Positions 63,958 to 64,000 of a stretch of DNA of 64,000 nucleotides are shown piece by piece (position 1 is the stretch's first letter; every line of letters starts with the position of its first letter). The stretch comes from Rhododendron vialii (lineage: Eukaryota > Streptophyta > Magnoliopsida > Ericales > Ericaceae). The position numbers and the translations under genes were made by a program. Location of the stretch: positions 34,343,501 to 34,407,500 of the forward strand of contig NC_080559.1 in the NCBI RefSeq assembly GCF_030253575.1, given 5' to 3'. The notes under the pieces were generated by a model. The model did not search any database and had not been told where the DNA came from. It saw only the letters and a list, made by a program, of their open reading frames with translations.

Positions 63958-64000
63958 GTAACTTCTTTTGCTTGGTCTCACAGTTCGTCCGGTTTCAACA

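Noticed and set aside
1-64000. tRNA, rRNA or CRISPR features
   Set aside because: No cloverleaf-like sequence with A and B boxes, no rRNA-like block and no regularly spaced short repeats were seen. CRISPR would not be expected in a plant chromosome.

Overview
This is a stretch of plant nuclear chromosome. The genes have many small GT-AG introns and their products have plant-typical architecture: a plastid anion transporter, a heparanase-like GH79 enzyme, a TIP1-type ankyrin/DHHC acyltransferase, an SRG1-type dioxygenase and a prolamin-like six-cysteine secreted protein. The AT-rich sequence between them is full of retrotransposons, foldback elements, MITEs and a SINE. I read it as a eudicot. 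I cannot fix the genus from sequence alone.

Layout. 1-5.3 kb: repeat-rich, with a Tourist-like MITE, a detached copy of the last exon of the neighbouring dioxygenase, a decayed GRF zinc-finger/coiled-coil gene and a nested foldback. 5.3-8.3 kb (minus): intact four-exon 2-oxoglutarate/Fe(II) dioxygenase. 8.7-11.6 kb: a ~150-bp tandem repeat whose second unit was split by a foldback element and whose third was split by a 2.1-kb TG...CA element with a CTAAC target duplication. 12.4-26.3 kb: three tandem copies of a ~4.1-kb segment. Each copy carries a ~0.7-kb foldback and the remains of one LINE (plus strand) with a second LINE fragment (minus strand) inside it. A 1,374-bp solo LTR sits only in copy 2 and a 372-bp solo LTR only in copy 3, and the sister copies preserve both empty sites.

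26.9-35.9 kb (plus): 15-exon PHT4/ANTR-type plastid anion transporter (518 aa) with one GC-AG intron and a SINE in intron 7. 36.6-40.8 kb (minus): 8-exon heparanase-like GH79 gene (541 aa), tail to tail with the transporter. 41.9-42.4 kb (minus): single-exon prolamin-like protein with a collagen-like PGI repeat. A ~1.18-kb near-continuous inverted repeat starts at its TATA box, and a hAT-like GC-rich MITE adjoins the far arm. 45.2-47.6 kb (minus): three-exon, extremely acidic small protein under a promoter with E2F-like and telo-box motifs.

50.9-58.4 kb and 61.35 kb to the window end (plus): tandem TIP1 S-acyltransferase copies. The first is a pseudogene (frameshift, nonsense codon, lost 3' end, promoter not shared, a complete TRIM retroelement in one intron). 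The second is open as far as the window reaches. Exon models for the transporter, heparanase, dioxygenase and acidic-protein genes were made by hand from splice signals and known family sequence. Each sums to a multiple of three and reads through without a stop. Family assignments rest on recognition of conserved motifs, not on any search.
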